Shown here: in pieces, positions 55,563-64,000 of the stretch
Numbering within the stretch: the stretch's first letter is position 1
Layout: each line of letters opens with the position of its first letter
DNA from: Christiangramia flava JLT2011
Lineage (GTDB): Bacteria; Bacteroidota; Bacteroidia; Flavobacteriales; Flavobacteriaceae
DNA length: 64,000 nucleotides
NCBI RefSeq assembly: GCF_001951155.1
Contig: NZ_CP016359.1
Location: 823,001 to 887,000, forward strand
Direction: 5' to 3'
Notes under the pieces: model-generated
Database searches by the model: none
The model's input: only the letters and a program-made list of their open reading frames with translations
Told to the model about the DNA's origin: nothing
Program-made: the position numbers and the translations under genes

Positions 55563-56900
55563 TTATAAATTTCTTACGGCTTCTTTGAACTGTCTGCCGC
55601 GATCTTCGTAATTCTCAAAAAGATCGAAACTGGCGCATGCAGGTGAAAGCAATACGGTATCACCTTTATCTGCCAGCCTGTAGGCGATTTGTACGGCATC
55701 ATTCATAGAAGTAGTCTCCACCATGGTTTCCACGATATTCCCGAAAGTGTTCACGATCTTGTCGTTGTCAACTCCCAGGCAAATAATAGCTTTCACCTTT
55801 TCATTTACCAGCGGAAGCAGGTCATCATACACATTCCCTTTATCCACACCTCCAACGATCCAAACGGTCTCGGTCTCCATACTTTCCAAAGCATAAAACG
55901 TGGCATTCACATTCGTAGCCTTGGAATCGTTCACATACATCACATTGTTAATCTTCAGCACTTTTTCAAGACGGTGTTCCACCCCCTGAAAATTTGCCAT
56001 GCTCTCCCGAATCGTTTGTTTCCTGATTCGTAAAAGCTGCGCCACCGTAGCGGCTGCCATCGCGTTCTTCGCGTTGTGTTTGCCCTCAAGAGCAATATCA
56101 GATGTTGGCATAGTAAATTTGGTATTATTAATTTTTACAATTAGTTCGTTATCTTTTATAAATGCGCCCTCTTCCGGCTGGTATTCCAGTGAAAAAGGCA
56201 ATTGCCTGGCTTTGACGGGATGATCTTTCAACCAGTCTGCAATGATCGGGTCGTCCCCATCGTAGATGAAATAATCATCTTCCTGCTGATTTTCAGTAAT
56301 CCTGAATTTCGAGGCGACATAATTCTCGAGCTTGTATTCATAGCGATCCAGATGATCTGGCGTGATGTTGGTCAAAACGGCAATTTTCGGACAGAATTTT
56401 TCGATACCATCCAGCTGAAAACTGCTCAATTCCAGCACAAACCAGTCGGGTGCAGTATGCGCCACCAGTTCCGCAAAAGAATTCCCGACATTTCCGCCCA
56501 TTTCTGAATTTACCGCCCCTTCCTTCAGCAGGTGCTGAACGAGATTGGTCACAGTGGTCTTCCCGTTGCTTCCGGTAATCCCGATCACCGGCACACTGGT
56601 AAACCACGAGGCGAATTCAATTTCTGAAATTACCTGAATCCCTTTCTTCCGAAGTTCTTTAACAAGAGGCGCAGCGTCTGGAATACCCGGACTTTTCATC
56701 ACGACATCAGCCTGAAAAATGCGCTCTTCGGAATGTTTTTCATCCTCCCAGTCAATTCCAATATTTTCAAGAACGTCTCTATATTTTTGTTTGATCTTTC
56801 CCCTGTCTGAAAGGAAAACCTCAAAACCTTCTTTTTTCGCCAGGATCGCAGTACCTACACCGCTTTCCCCTCCGCCAAGAATGACGATCTTCCTGCTCAA
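55563..56900 (-). CDS. murD: UDP-N-acetylmuramoyl-L-alanine--D-glutamate ligase
   Basis: Adds D-Glu to the growing UDP-MurNAc peptide. It has 445 residues. The N-terminal domain starts VILGGGESGVGTAILAK. The ATP loop is GSNGKTT (110-116), followed by ELSSFQLDGI, NITPDHLDRY and the C-terminal NDSKATNVNATFYAL that identifies MurD. SPACASFDLFENYEDRG near the end is also typical. It lies one base downstream of mraY and 18 upstream of ftsW. Confidence 0.97.
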   Translation of the reverse strand: MSRKIVILGGGESGVGTAILAKKEGFEVFLSDRGKIKQKYRDVLENIGIDWEDEKHSEERIFQADVVMKSPGIPDAAPLVKELRKKGIQVISEIEFASWFTSVPVIGITGSNGKTTVTNLVQHLLKEGAVNSEMGGNVGNSFAELVAHTAPDWFVLELSSFQLDGIEKFCPKIAVLTNITPDHLDRYEYKLENYVASKFRITENQQEDDYFIYDGDDPIIADWLKDHPVKARQLPFSLEYQPEEGAFIKDNELIVKINNTKFTMPTSDIALEGKHNAKNAMAAATVAQLLRIRKQTIRESMANFQGVEHRLEKVLKINNVMYVNDSKATNVNATFYALESMETETVWIVGGVDKGNVYDDLLPLVNEKVKAIICLGVDNDKIVNTFGNIVETMVETTSMNDAVQIAYRLADKGDTVLLSPACASFDLFENYEDRGRQFKEAVRNL

Positions 56901-56901
56901 C

Positions 56902-58134
56902 TTATCGTACTTTTAAGGTTACGATGGTCAGGATAGCGAGGAAAATCCCCACGATCCAGAATCTCACCACGATCTTACTCTCGTGCCGCCCTTTCTTCTG
57001 ATAATGATGATGCAGCGGTGACATCAGGAAGATCCTGCGACCTTCGCCAAACCGCTTCTTGGTATATTTGAACCAGCCCACCTGAAGTACGACCGATAGA
57101 TTTTCTATCAGAAAGATTCCGCATAAAAGCGGGATCAGCAATTCTTTTCTCGTTGCAATGGCAAGAACCGCGATAATTCCACCTATTGTCAAACTTCCTG
57201 TATCCCCCATAAAAACCTGGGCCGGATAAGTATTATACCATAAGAATCCAACCAGCGCTCCCGCGAAAGCGGTGATGAAAATGGTCATTTCTCCCGAGCG
57301 AGGGATGTACATGATATTCAGATAATCTGAAAAAATAATGTTACCGGAAACCCAGGCAAAAAGCCCGAGTGTGAGAACGATGATCGCGGAAGACCCGGCA
57401 GCGAGTCCGTCGATTCCATCTGTAAGATTGGCGCCGTTTGAAACTGCTGTAACGATGAAGATCACGATTGGGATAAAAATAAGCCAGGCATAATTCACCA
57501 AATCCGGACTGATCCAATCGATCAGGCTCGCGTAATCGAACTCGTTATTTTTCACAAAAGGAATAGTGGTTTTGGTACTTTTCACCTCAGGACCCATATC
57601 GACCACTTCGGTTCTGGCGATCGCATTGCCCGTTGCGGCTGTTTCCGTAGCAACCGCTTTTGTCGTGATCTGCGGATGGAAATACATGGTACAGCCAACG
57701 ATAAGGCCCAGGCCAATTTGCCCAATGACCTTAAATTTGCCTTTCAAACCTTCCTTGTCTTTTTTAAAGGTTTTTATATAATCATCCACAAAACCAATCA
57801 CACCCATCCAAACAGTGGTCACCATTAGCAGGATCACGTAAATATTTTCAATTCGAGCGAGCAGTAATACGGGGATCAATGTAGAAATAATGATGATGAT
57901 CCCTCCCATAGTAGGAGTACCGGCTTTTTCGCTTTGTCCTTCCAGGCCCAGTTCCCTAACGCTTTCCCCTATTTGCTTGGCTCTCAAATAATTGATGATC
58001 CGCTTTCCGTAGATCGTGGAAATTCCAAGCGACAAAATAATGGCCATGGCCGAGCGGAACGACAGGTATTCGAACAACTGAGCTCCTGGCAGCTGGTACT
58101 GATCTTCTAAAAACTGAAAAAGGTAATACAGCAT
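56902..58134 (-). CDS. mraY: Phospho-N-acetylmuramoyl-pentapeptide transferase
   Basis: An integral membrane enzyme that attaches phospho-MurNAc-pentapeptide to undecaprenyl phosphate, forming lipid I. It has 410 residues, about 50 more than E. coli. The catalytic elements are present: [20 protein letters not shown] (aspartate-rich loop), [15 protein letters not shown], and [13 protein letters not shown] with [11 protein letters not shown] at the cytoplasmic C-terminal loop. The extra length is mainly an insert (about residues 157-210) with several Thr and charged residues, between two membrane helices. It follows murE by one base and precedes murD by one base. Confidence 0.96.
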   Translation of the reverse strand: MLYYLFQFLEDQYQLPGAQLFEYLSFRSAMAIILSLGISTIYGKRIINYLRAKQIGESVRELGLEGQSEKAGTPTMGGIIIIISTLIPVLLLARIENIYVILLMVTTVWMGVIGFVDDYIKTFKKDKEGLKGKFKVIGQIGLGLIVGCTMYFHPQITTKAVATETAATGNAIARTEVVDMGPEVKSTKTTIPFVKNNEFDYASLIDWISPDLVNYAWLIFIPIVIFIVTAVSNGANLTDGIDGLAAGSSAIIVLTLGLFAWVSGNIIFSDYLNIMYIPRSGEMTIFITAFAGALVGFLWYNTYPAQVFMGDTGSLTIGGIIAVLAIATRKELLIPLLCGIFLIENLSVVLQVGWFKYTKKRFGEGRRIFLMSPLHHHYQKKGRHESKIVVRFWIVGIFLAILTIVTLKVR

Positions 58135-58135
58135 C

Positions 58136-59602
58136 TTATTTATCCAGTTGTTTTAATAGTTCGTTCACGATCTTGAAATCATCAAAATCCAGTTTCTTTC
58201 CGTTCACTTCCTGATAGGTCTCATGGCCTTTCCCGGCGATCAGGATAATATCGTTCTTGCCCGCGAGCTGGCAGGCCGCTTTGATCGCGTCTTTCCGGTT
58301 GGTCACACTCATCGTTTTTTTAAAATTCTGAGGTTCCACCCCGGCTTCCACGTCTTTGATGATTTGCTCAGGATCTTCAGTTCTCGGGTTATCGCTGGTA
58401 AAGACCACCTTCGTACTTAAAGCCGATGCGATATGCCCCATTTTAGGACGTTTGGTTTTATCGCGATCTCCTCCGCAGCCCACCACGGTGATCAATTCTT
58501 CATTTTTTGTGCGGATACTATTAATCGTTTCCAGCACATTTTTCAGCGCATCAGGTGTATGTGCATAATCCACGATGGCCGTAATCTTCTCTTTTTCTGA
58601 AATGGTATATTGAAACCTTCCGTTTACCGAATTCAGCTCACTAATGATCTGAAGGATTTCGAGCGTTTCAAGACCAAGTAATTGCGCAGTCGCATAAATC
58701 GCCAGTACGTTATAGGCATTGAAATTCCCAATCAGCTTAGACCAGATTTCCTGATCGTCTACTTTCAGTAATAGTCCGGTAAACTGATTTTCCAGGATCT
58801 GCGCCTTATAATCGGCATACGATTTCAGCGCGTAGGTATATTTTTTTGCCCTTGTATTCTGAAGCATTACCGCTCCATTTTTATCATCAATATTGGTCAG
58901 CGCAAAGGCTGCAGCCGGCAATTCATCAAAAAAGCGCTTTTTCACGTCGCGATATTCCGCAAAATCTTTGTGGTAATCGAGGTGATCATGAGAGAGGTTG
59001 GTAAAAATCCCGCCCACAAAACGTAATCCGGTGGTTCGATGCTGATCTATTCCGTGAGAACTCACTTCCATAAAGCAAAATTCCACACCGGCGTCATTCA
59101 TTTTTTTCAGGTAGTAATTGATGGTTAGCGAATCTGGCGTTGTACGAATCGCTTCGAACTCCTCGTCGCCAACCATTACTTTCACGGTGGAAAGCAACCC
59201 AACCTTGAAACCGGCCTTTTGGAAAAGATTATAAAGCAGCGTAGCAATGGTGGTTTTTCCGTTGGTTCCGGTAACCCCAACCAGCTTCAGATTTTCCGAA
59301 GGATTGTCGTAATAATTGGCAGCCATATAGGCGAGCGCTTTTTTAGAATCTTCAACCTCTATATAGGTGATTCCGTTAATACGCTCCTCCGGCATTTCTT
59401 CACAAACAATGGCAAGCGCCCCCTGGTTTTCGGCCTTCTTGATAAACTCATGACCATCAGAAACACTTCCGCGAATCGCCACGAACACATCGTTCAGCTT
59501 CACCTTCCTGGAATCGAAATGCAGCTCGTTGATGGTCACACCGGTATCACCGGCAACCGTATTCATATTTACTTTATAAAGTATGTCTTTGAGTACTTTC
59601 AA
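58136..59602 (-). CDS. murE: UDP-MurNAc-tripeptide synthetase (meso-diaminopimelate-adding)
   Basis: Adds the third stem residue. It has 488 residues. The ATP loop is GTNGKTT (112-118), with [12 protein letters not shown] and [12 protein letters not shown] further on. [13 protein letters not shown] carries the DNPR motif that recognises meso-diaminopimelate rather than lysine. C-terminal [12 protein letters not shown] is also typical. The start overlaps the end of ftsI by four bases and mraY follows by one base. Confidence 0.97.
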   Translation of the reverse strand: MKVLKDILYKVNMNTVAGDTGVTINELHFDSRKVKLNDVFVAIRGSVSDGHEFIKKAENQGALAIVCEEMPEERINGITYIEVEDSKKALAYMAANYYDNPSENLKLVGVTGTNGKTTIATLLYNLFQKAGFKVGLLSTVKVMVGDEEFEAIRTTPDSLTINYYLKKMNDAGVEFCFMEVSSHGIDQHRTTGLRFVGGIFTNLSHDHLDYHKDFAEYRDVKKRFFDELPAAAFALTNIDDKNGAVMLQNTRAKKYTYALKSYADYKAQILENQFTGLLLKVDDQEIWSKLIGNFNAYNVLAIYATAQLLGLETLEILQIISELNSVNGRFQYTISEKEKITAIVDYAHTPDALKNVLETINSIRTKNEELITVVGCGGDRDKTKRPKMGHIASALSTKVVFTSDNPRTEDPEQIIKDVEAGVEPQNFKKTMSVTNRKDAIKAACQLAGKNDIILIAGKGHETYQEVNGKKLDFDDFKIVNELLKQLDK

Positions 59603-61590
59603 CTTAAATCCAGATTTACCTGTTGGTTGCTTACTATTTTCTGTCCCGCCGTTACCGACTGTCTTTTTACCACGCCGTCGCCTCGCACCTTTACTTTAAG
59701 TCCCAGGTTCTCCAGAAGCGATACGGCGTCCATGGCCGGCATCCCGGTCACATCGGGCATCAGGATCTTATCGTTCTGGATCTTGGCGTAATACTGCTCG
59801 TAGTTTTTATCGGCCTTTTCATCCTCGATCTCCAGGGTTTCCAGGGAATCCATCACCGGGGTATCGGTATAGATCTTTCTGGCGATATCCTTAAAGACCG
59901 GGGCCGCAACGATATTTCCATAATATCCTTTGCTGCGCTTCGGTTTATGGATCACTACGATACAGGAATATTTTGGATCTTCCGCAGGAAAATAACCGGC
60001 AAAGGAGGCTATATATCTACCTGGTTCGATCCAATATTCGGTTTGACAGGTTCCCGTTTTTCCTGCCATGGAAAAATTTTCAGTATAAATATTGGAAGCG
60101 GTTCCACGCTCCACTACATTTTTCATCATTTCCCGCACTTTATGCGCGGTTTCTTTGGAACAAATCGCAGGATTCACCACTTCTTTTTCCAGTTTGAAAA
60201 TACTGCGGTCGCGATCTCTTACCTCTCTGATAAAACGAGGTTTTACCATCTCACCATCATTGGCGATGGCATTATAAAAAGTAAGCGTTTGGAGCGGCGT
60301 GATTGCCAGGCCATAACCAAAAGCCATCCATGGAAGGCTTAGTCCATTCCAGTTTTTGTCTTGTGGGTGAGGAATTCGGGGGGATCCCTCACCCTTGATC
60401 TCAAGACCTATTTTATGGTTAAGCTCCATTTTATCTAATCGATCAGTAAACCTTGACGGGTCATCTCCGTAGGCTCCTGTAATCATTTTCGTAAAGGCAG
60501 TGTTCGAGGAAACCTCGAATGCGCGGGCAGCCGAAATTTCACCGTATCCACCGTGGTGTGAATCACGAACGGCACGACCATAGAAGCGAACAACCCCGTT
60601 TTCAGTATCCAGGACTTGGGAAGTATCAATCACTTTATCTTCCAGTGCCGCCACCATCGCCATCAACTTGAAAGTGGAACCTGGCTCATGCGCTTCGTAC
60701 ACCGCGTAATTTCTTTTTTCGTAATAAGACCCGTCTTCCGTACGACCAAGATTAGACATGGCTTTGATCTCTCCGGTTTTGGTTTCCATCACGACTACGG
60801 TGCCGTGATCAGCTTCAAAATATTCGAGCTGTCTCAACAGAGAATGATGCGCGATATCCTGAATGTTGACATCGATGGTGGAAATCACGTCGAAACCATC
60901 TTTTGGTTCTACTTCATTATTATCACTGATAGGCTTCCACTGTCCTTTGGCAATTTTCTGCTTCAGTTGCTTACCGTCTTTTCCGCGCAAATAGCTACTG
61001 AAAGCTCCTTCCAGACCTACGCGCGTATAGTAGCCATTTTCATCCCTGCGCTCGTAACCAACCGTTCTTTCTCCCATTTTCCCCAGCGGATGCTCTCTTA
61101 CTGTTCGCTGCTCGGTAATGATCCCACCTTTATAAGCACCCAGATTGAACATGGGAAGGCTTTTCATTTTCATGTACTCGGAATAATCCAGGTTTCTGGC
61201 GATGAGCAGGTAACGCTGCTTATGAGCTCTAGCCTCCCGCAATCTCCTGGAATAATAGGAAGGTGCCTTTCCTAACATTTTTGAAAGTTCGTTGGAAAGC
61301 GGACCAATATTTTCTTCAAAGTTTTTATCAGAAACAGTGACCGCATCAAAGCGAATATCGTATTTCGGAACCGAGGTTGCCAGAAGGCTTCCGTTGGAAT
61401 CGTAGAGGTTACCACGGTTGGCAGGAATGGTAAAATTACGAATGGTTCGCTCTTCTGCCAGCTCCTTATAATGCTCCCCGTGCACAAACTGAATGTTCAG
61501 CAGCTTAAACCCAACGGCGATCGCAAAGATGAAGAGGCAGCCGGCCACGAAGTACATTCGGTTCAGGATGCTTTTATCAGTTGTTGCCAT
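59599..61590 (-). CDS. ftsI: Penicillin-binding protein FtsI (PBP3-type) with C-terminal PASTA domain
   Basis: A septal peptidoglycan transpeptidase working with FtsW. It has 663 residues: one N-terminal membrane helix (about 10-28), a dimerisation domain (TIPANRGNLYDSNGSLLATS), then the transpeptidase domain with PGSTFKLMAMVAAL (SxxK), VSSNTAFTK (SxN) and MAGKTGTCQTEYW (KTGT). The last ~60 residues (LMPDVTGMPAMDAVSLLENL and following) form a PASTA domain, as in many Bacteroidota FtsI proteins. It overlaps murE by four bases and follows ftsL by five. Confidence 0.95.
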   Translation of the reverse strand: MATTDKSILNRMYFVAGCLFIFAIAVGFKLLNIQFVHGEHYKELAEERTIRNFTIPANRGNLYDSNGSLLATSVPKYDIRFDAVTVSDKNFEENIGPLSNELSKMLGKAPSYYSRRLREARAHKQRYLLIARNLDYSEYMKMKSLPMFNLGAYKGGIITEQRTVREHPLGKMGERTVGYERRDENGYYTRVGLEGAFSSYLRGKDGKQLKQKIAKGQWKPISDNNEVEPKDGFDVISTIDVNIQDIAHHSLLRQLEYFEADHGTVVVMETKTGEIKAMSNLGRTEDGSYYEKRNYAVYEAHEPGSTFKLMAMVAALEDKVIDTSQVLDTENGVVRFYGRAVRDSHHGGYGEISAARAFEVSSNTAFTKMITGAYGDDPSRFTDRLDKMELNHKIGLEIKGEGSPRIPHPQDKNWNGLSLPWMAFGYGLAITPLQTLTFYNAIANDGEMVKPRFIREVRDRDRSIFKLEKEVVNPAICSKETAHKVREMMKNVVERGTASNIYTENFSMAGKTGTCQTEYWIEPGRYIASFAGYFPAEDPKYSCIVVIHKPKRSKGYYGNIVAAPVFKDIARKIYTDTPVMDSLETLEIEDEKADKNYEQYYAKIQNDKILMPDVTGMPAMDAVSLLENLGLKVKVRGDGVVKRQSVTAGQKIVSNQQVNLDLS

Positions 61591-61595
61591 TCGGT

Positions 61596-61913
61596 TTAGT
61601 CTTTAATTAAAACCTTGATTTTATTGGGTGGCGTATTCGAAGGAGCAATTCCCTTCGGCGCCATTTGATCTGCGATGGTAGATTCCATTTTCAGCTTCAT
61701 CAGGTCTGAACGAACTTCTACGTGTTCGCTCCTTAACTCTTTCACCTCATTGGTCAGCTTGGCGATCTCATGTACTTTTCGCTCGGCACTATGCGAGCTG
61801 GCAATCATTATAATAGCCAGTACGGTACAAAAAACTATGAACCGCCAGTTTTTTACAGCATCTTCATTAATCAGAAAATTCGCCTTCAGTATGTTGTAAA
61901 AACCTTTTTTCAT
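61596..61913 (-). CDS. ftsL: FtsL-like cell division protein
   Basis: A 105-residue bitopic protein with a short cytoplasmic part, one membrane helix (about residues 23-42, WRFIVFCTVLAIIMIASSHS) and a heptad-like coiled coil (IAKLTNEVKELRSEHVEVRS), the layout of FtsL. Primary sequence conservation in FtsL is always low, so identification rests on topology and its place between rsmH and ftsI. It lies seven bases after rsmH and five before ftsI. Confidence 0.88.
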   Translation of the reverse strand: MKKGFYNILKANFLINEDAVKNWRFIVFCTVLAIIMIASSHSAERKVHEIAKLTNEVKELRSEHVEVRSDLMKLKMESTIADQMAPKGIAPSNTPPNKIKVLIKD

Positions 61914-61920
61914 CTACTTC

Positions 61921-62817
61921 CTAAAGTTTTTGCGCTATTCTAAGTTTGGCGCTTCGCGCCCTGTTATTTTCTTTGATCTCTTCGTTTGAAGGAACGATTA
62001 ACTTCCCTACTTTTTTAAATGGCACAGAGATATTCCCAAACATATCTTTCTCGGGCTCTCCCTTGAACATCCCACTCCTTATATATCGCTTTACCAACCG
62101 GTCTTCCAGCGAGTGATAAGAGATCAGGCTCAGCCTGCCGCCCGGTTTCAGGATCTCTTCTGTTTGAAGCAAAAACTCCTTCAATACCTCAATTTCCTGG
62201 TTTACCTCAATTCGAATCGCCTGGTAGATCTGCGCCAGAATTTTGTTTTCCCTTCCTTTAAACAGCAGAGGCTTCAAAATCTCATTCAGCTTATCACTAT
62301 TTTCGATAGGCGAATCTTTTCGCTCGTGGACAATAGTTCGAGCCAGTTTGGGCGCATTCTTCAGTTCCCCGTATTCATAAAAGAGGTCTCGAAGCTGTGT
62401 TTCATCATACTCATTAATGACTTCATACGCACTTAATTTGCTGGTTTGATCCATCCTCATGTCCAGCTTGGCGTCAAAACGGGTTGAAAAACCTCTTTCC
62501 GCTTCGTTGAACTGATGCGAAGAAACCCCAAAATCACCAAGGATCCCATCCACCTGCTTCACCCCATAAAATCGCAGAAAGCGCTTCAGAAACCTGAAGT
62601 TTTCATTGATCAGCGTAAAGCGAGAATCTTTAATCGTATTTTCAAGAGCGTCTTTATCCTGGTCAAAAGCGAAAAGTTTTCCTTTTTCTCCCAGTCGGCT
62701 TAATATCTCCCTGGAATGCCCACCGCCACCAAAAGTGACATCCACGTAAACTCCTCCAGGCTGAATATTAAGACCATCTACCGATTCTTTTAACAGAACA
62801 GGATTATGATATTCCAT
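61921..62817 (-). CDS. rsmH: 16S rRNA (cytosine1402-N4)-methyltransferase
   Basis: Methylates N4 of C1402 in the ribosomal P-site region. It has 298 residues. The SAM motif is VDVTFGGGGHSREIL; LGDFGVSSHQFNEAERGFS and IRIEVNQEIEVL with LSLISYHSLEDRLVKRY are family signatures. Its ATG overlaps the mraZ stop region by 14 bases, so translation is likely coupled. Confidence 0.97.
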   Translation of the reverse strand: MEYHNPVLLKESVDGLNIQPGGVYVDVTFGGGGHSREILSRLGEKGKLFAFDQDKDALENTIKDSRFTLINENFRFLKRFLRFYGVKQVDGILGDFGVSSHQFNEAERGFSTRFDAKLDMRMDQTSKLSAYEVINEYDETQLRDLFYEYGELKNAPKLARTIVHERKDSPIENSDKLNEILKPLLFKGRENKILAQIYQAIRIEVNQEIEVLKEFLLQTEEILKPGGRLSLISYHSLEDRLVKRYIRSGMFKGEPEKDMFGNISVPFKKVGKLIVPSNEEIKENNRARSAKLRIAQKL

Positions 62818-63271
62818 CGAAATCGTCGTTGCCCATGACCTCTTCCGCTAATTCAGCAAAATCATCGGAAGCCGCGTCAATGGCGTTTTCATATTTGTCT
62901 TTATCCCAGATCTCCACAATATTGATTGCAGAAGAAAGAACGATCTCTTTCTCGATGCCCGCAAAAGCGGTGAGATCTTTTGGGATGAGGAGCCGGCCGT
63001 TAGTATCTACCTCCACGGTCTTTACTCCCGCAGTAAATCTCCTGATGAAGTCATTGTTCTTTTTCTTAAAACGATTTAGACCGTTCATTTTCATCATCAG
63101 CTTATCCCACTGACTCATCGGGTACAACTCCAAACATGGCTGAAATACAGAACGCTTCATCACGAAACCTTCCTGCAACATTGGAGCAAGCTGCTTTTTT
63201 AATGCAGCAGGAACCATAAGACGGCCCTTCGCATCAACTTTGCATTCGTATGTTCCAATGAGATTTACCAC
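62804..63271 (-). CDS. mraZ: Transcriptional regulator MraZ
   Basis: First gene of the dcw cluster. The DNA-binding protein has two SpoVT/AbrB-like halves: GTYECKVDAKGRLMVPAALK near the N-terminus and VEVDTNGRLLIPKDLTAFAG near residue 95, with the conserved DxxGR and P residues in both. It has 155 residues. In E. coli MraZ represses its own cluster through a row of short direct repeats spaced 10 bp apart, and three such repeats lie 36-62 bases upstream here (63307-63333), overlapping the probable promoter. The acidic C-terminal tail is longer than in E. coli. Confidence 0.96.
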   Translation of the reverse strand: MVNLIGTYECKVDAKGRLMVPAALKKQLAPMLQEGFVMKRSVFQPCLELYPMSQWDKLMMKMNGLNRFKKKNNDFIRRFTAGVKTVEVDTNGRLLIPKDLTAFAGIEKEIVLSSAINIVEIWDKDKYENAIDAASDDFAELAEEVMGNDDFDGIS

Positions 63272-63289
63272 TAAAATTCTTTATAGAGC

Positions 63290-63297
63290 CAAATATA
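63290..63297 (-). promoter_or_regulatory. Predicted -7 promoter box for the dcw cluster
   Basis: TATATTTG on the minus strand, an exact TAnnTTTG match 18 bases upstream of the mraZ start codon. A TTG 15 bases further upstream lies inside the row of GTGG repeats. Confidence 0.55.
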
Positions 63298-63306
63298 TTG
63301 AAAATA

Positions 63307-63333
63307 TTACCACAATTTACCACTTTTTACCAC
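63307..63333 (-). promoter_or_regulatory. Candidate MraZ operator: three direct repeats at 10-bp spacing
   Basis: On the minus strand the sequence reads GTGGTAA three times with exact 10-bp periodicity (on + as TTACCAC at 63307, 63317 and 63327). Known MraZ operators are TGGG-type boxes with 5-bp spacers in E. coli and AAAGTG-type repeats in Mycoplasma, also with 10-bp periods. Position over the -33 region fits autorepression. Confidence 0.7.
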
Positions 63334-63415
63334 AATGTTGATAAGTTTTGCGTTTGTATGTTGCTGAAAACCTTTTAAATAGCCCTATTTCCTTATTATT
63401 CAGCGAATTGAAAAA

Positions 63416-63435
63416 GAGTGGAGAAAAGTGGAGAA
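63416..63435 (+). promoter_or_regulatory. Second GTGG pair, opposite strand
   Basis: Two tandem 10-base units, GAGTGGAGAA and AAGTGGAGAA, are read on the + strand. They share the AGTGG core and the 10-bp period with the boxes 83 bases away but point toward the hydrolase gene. A second MraZ-bound site is possible. Confidence 0.4.
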
Positions 63436-63529
63436 CACCGATTGAAATGAGCGCTCGGGATCAAAATTCCCACTCCGCACAAATCTCTTTGCAGTTGGTC
63501 AAAAATGATTATACTTGTATCGAAATCGC

Positions 63530-63537
63530 TATATTTG
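63530..63537 (+). promoter_or_regulatory. Predicted -7 promoter box for the alpha/beta hydrolase gene
   Basis: TATATTTG, an exact TAnnTTTG match, 25 bases before the ATG at 63563. Confidence 0.5.
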
Positions 63538-63562
63538 CGATTGCTAACCGCAAAGGCATTCA

Positions 63563-64000
63563 ATGAAAGATCACTTAAAGCAAGAGGGAAAATTCACTTA
63601 TCTTGAGAAAGGCGAAGGAACTCCGATTGTAATTTTACACGGACTCATGGGTGGGCTTAGCAATTTTGATGGTGTGGTAGATTACTTCCCAAATAACGGC
63701 TACAAGGTCGTGATCCCTGAGCTTCCCCTTTATTCCATGTCCCTGCTCAAAACCAGTGTGGGCACTTTTGCAAAATACCTCAAAGAATTTCTCGATTTTA
63801 AGGGATATCATAACGCCATTTTACTGGGAAATTCACTGGGCGGGCATATTGCGCTACTGGCTACCAAAATGTATCCTGAAGCGGTCAAAGCCCTTGTAAT
63901 TACTGGTTCTTCTGGCCTTTATGAGAATGCGATGGGAGAAAGTTACCCACGACGCGGAGATTACGAATTCATCAAGAAAAAGGCTCAGGCCGTATTTTAC
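63563..64000 (+). CDS. Alpha/beta hydrolase, 3' end cut by window edge
   Basis: The first 146 residues of an alpha/beta-hydrolase-fold enzyme. VILHGLMGGLSNF near 25-37 is the HG oxyanion loop and GNSLGGH near 93-99 is the nucleophile elbow with Ser. Catalytic Asp and His would lie beyond the window. The start ATG at 63563 is well placed after a -7 promoter box. The gene is divergent from mraZ, an arrangement I recall as common in Flavobacteriia. The substrate is unknown. Confidence 0.9.
   Translation, partial: MKDHLKQEGKFTYLEKGEGTPIVILHGLMGGLSNFDGVVDYFPNNGYKVVIPELPLYSMSLLKTSVGTFAKYLKEFLDFKGYHNAILLGNSLGGHIALLATKMYPEAVKALVITGSSGLYENAMGESYPRRGDYEFIKKKAQAVFY

Noticed and set aside
63348..63566. 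72-codon frame ending in ATGA overlap with the hydrolase gene
   Set aside because: It would need a TTG start, covers the GTGG boxes and a promoter box, and has no protein-like features. The overlap with the hydrolase start is probably chance.

Overview
The window looks like a chromosomal segment of a marine-type member of the Flavobacteriaceae (Bacteroidota), probably close to Gramella/Christiangramia. The genus is an inference from general protein character; no database was searched. Supporting signs are TAnnTTTG -7 promoter boxes in place of E. coli-like -10 boxes, few Shine-Dalgarno sequences, a protein with a type IX secretion (type B) sorting domain, fused SecDF, a kynurenine pathway, DUF2911, DUF6702 and DUF6588 family proteins, and a Bacteroidota-type division/cell-wall cluster. 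Almost everything is core, chromosomal and intact. I see no insertion sequence, phage, integrase or CRISPR array.

Layout. 1-3.7 kb: the 3' end of a lipoprotein MsrA, kynurenine 3-monooxygenase (minus strand), an Old Yellow Enzyme and a small helical protein. 3.7-7.3 kb: a tightly overlapping run of flavin reductase, DUF2256 zinc-ribbon protein, cryptochrome DASH and an iron-sulfur (6-4)-type photolyase; the last gene carries a one-base frameshift. 7.4-12.1 kb: a small stress-type membrane protein, an SDR enzyme, a lipoprotein, kynureninase, an O-methyltransferase, a PAP2 phosphatase and TatA. 12.1-17.5 kb (minus): three tandem paralogues with a carboxypeptidase-regulatory-like domain, a DUF6702 protein and an M1 metallopeptidase. 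17.6-24.1 kb: dipeptidase E and glutaminase, ribosomal protein S20, two identical tRNA-Glu genes, ProRS, a Gly/Tyr/Trp- and Ser/Arg-rich lipoprotein and a FadL-family porin. 24.1-30 kb: a T9SS cargo protein, then folE-cysS-yidD-lgt-DUF192. 30.0-30.6 kb: a non-coding tandem array with a 169-bp unit.

30.7-47.8 kb (mixed strands): secDF, mdh, a DUF6588 protein, gyrB, asnB, a DUF2911 protein, queE, an M14 peptidase, a PBP4-type carboxypeptidase, an LD-carboxypeptidase, a HerA-like ATPase, a lipoprotein and a small membrane protein. 47.8-63.3 kb (minus): the dcw cluster mraZ-rsmH-ftsL-ftsI-murE-mraY-murD-ftsW-murG-murC-ftsQ-ftsA-ftsZ, without murF or ddl. The window ends inside a divergent alpha/beta hydrolase.

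How the genes work together. The dcw cluster makes lipid-linked peptidoglycan precursor (MurC, D and E, MraY, MurG) and the divisome (FtsZ, A, Q, L, W, I); the DNPR motif in MurE points to meso-diaminopimelate. DacB and the LD-carboxypeptidase trim or recycle that wall. KMO and KynU are two steps of tryptophan degradation, possibly feeding NAD synthesis. FolE could feed pterin cofactors and, with QueE, 7-deazaguanine synthesis. Lgt matures the many lipoproteins encoded here, and SecDF, YidD and TatA serve export. The most unusual items are the overlapping flavin/photolyase operon with its frameshift, the 169-bp tandem array with a conserved 11-codon micro-ORF, the 10-bp-period GTGG boxes in front of mraZ (candidate MraZ operator) with a second, oppositely oriented set, and the triplet of secreted paralogues coupled to the M1 peptidase.
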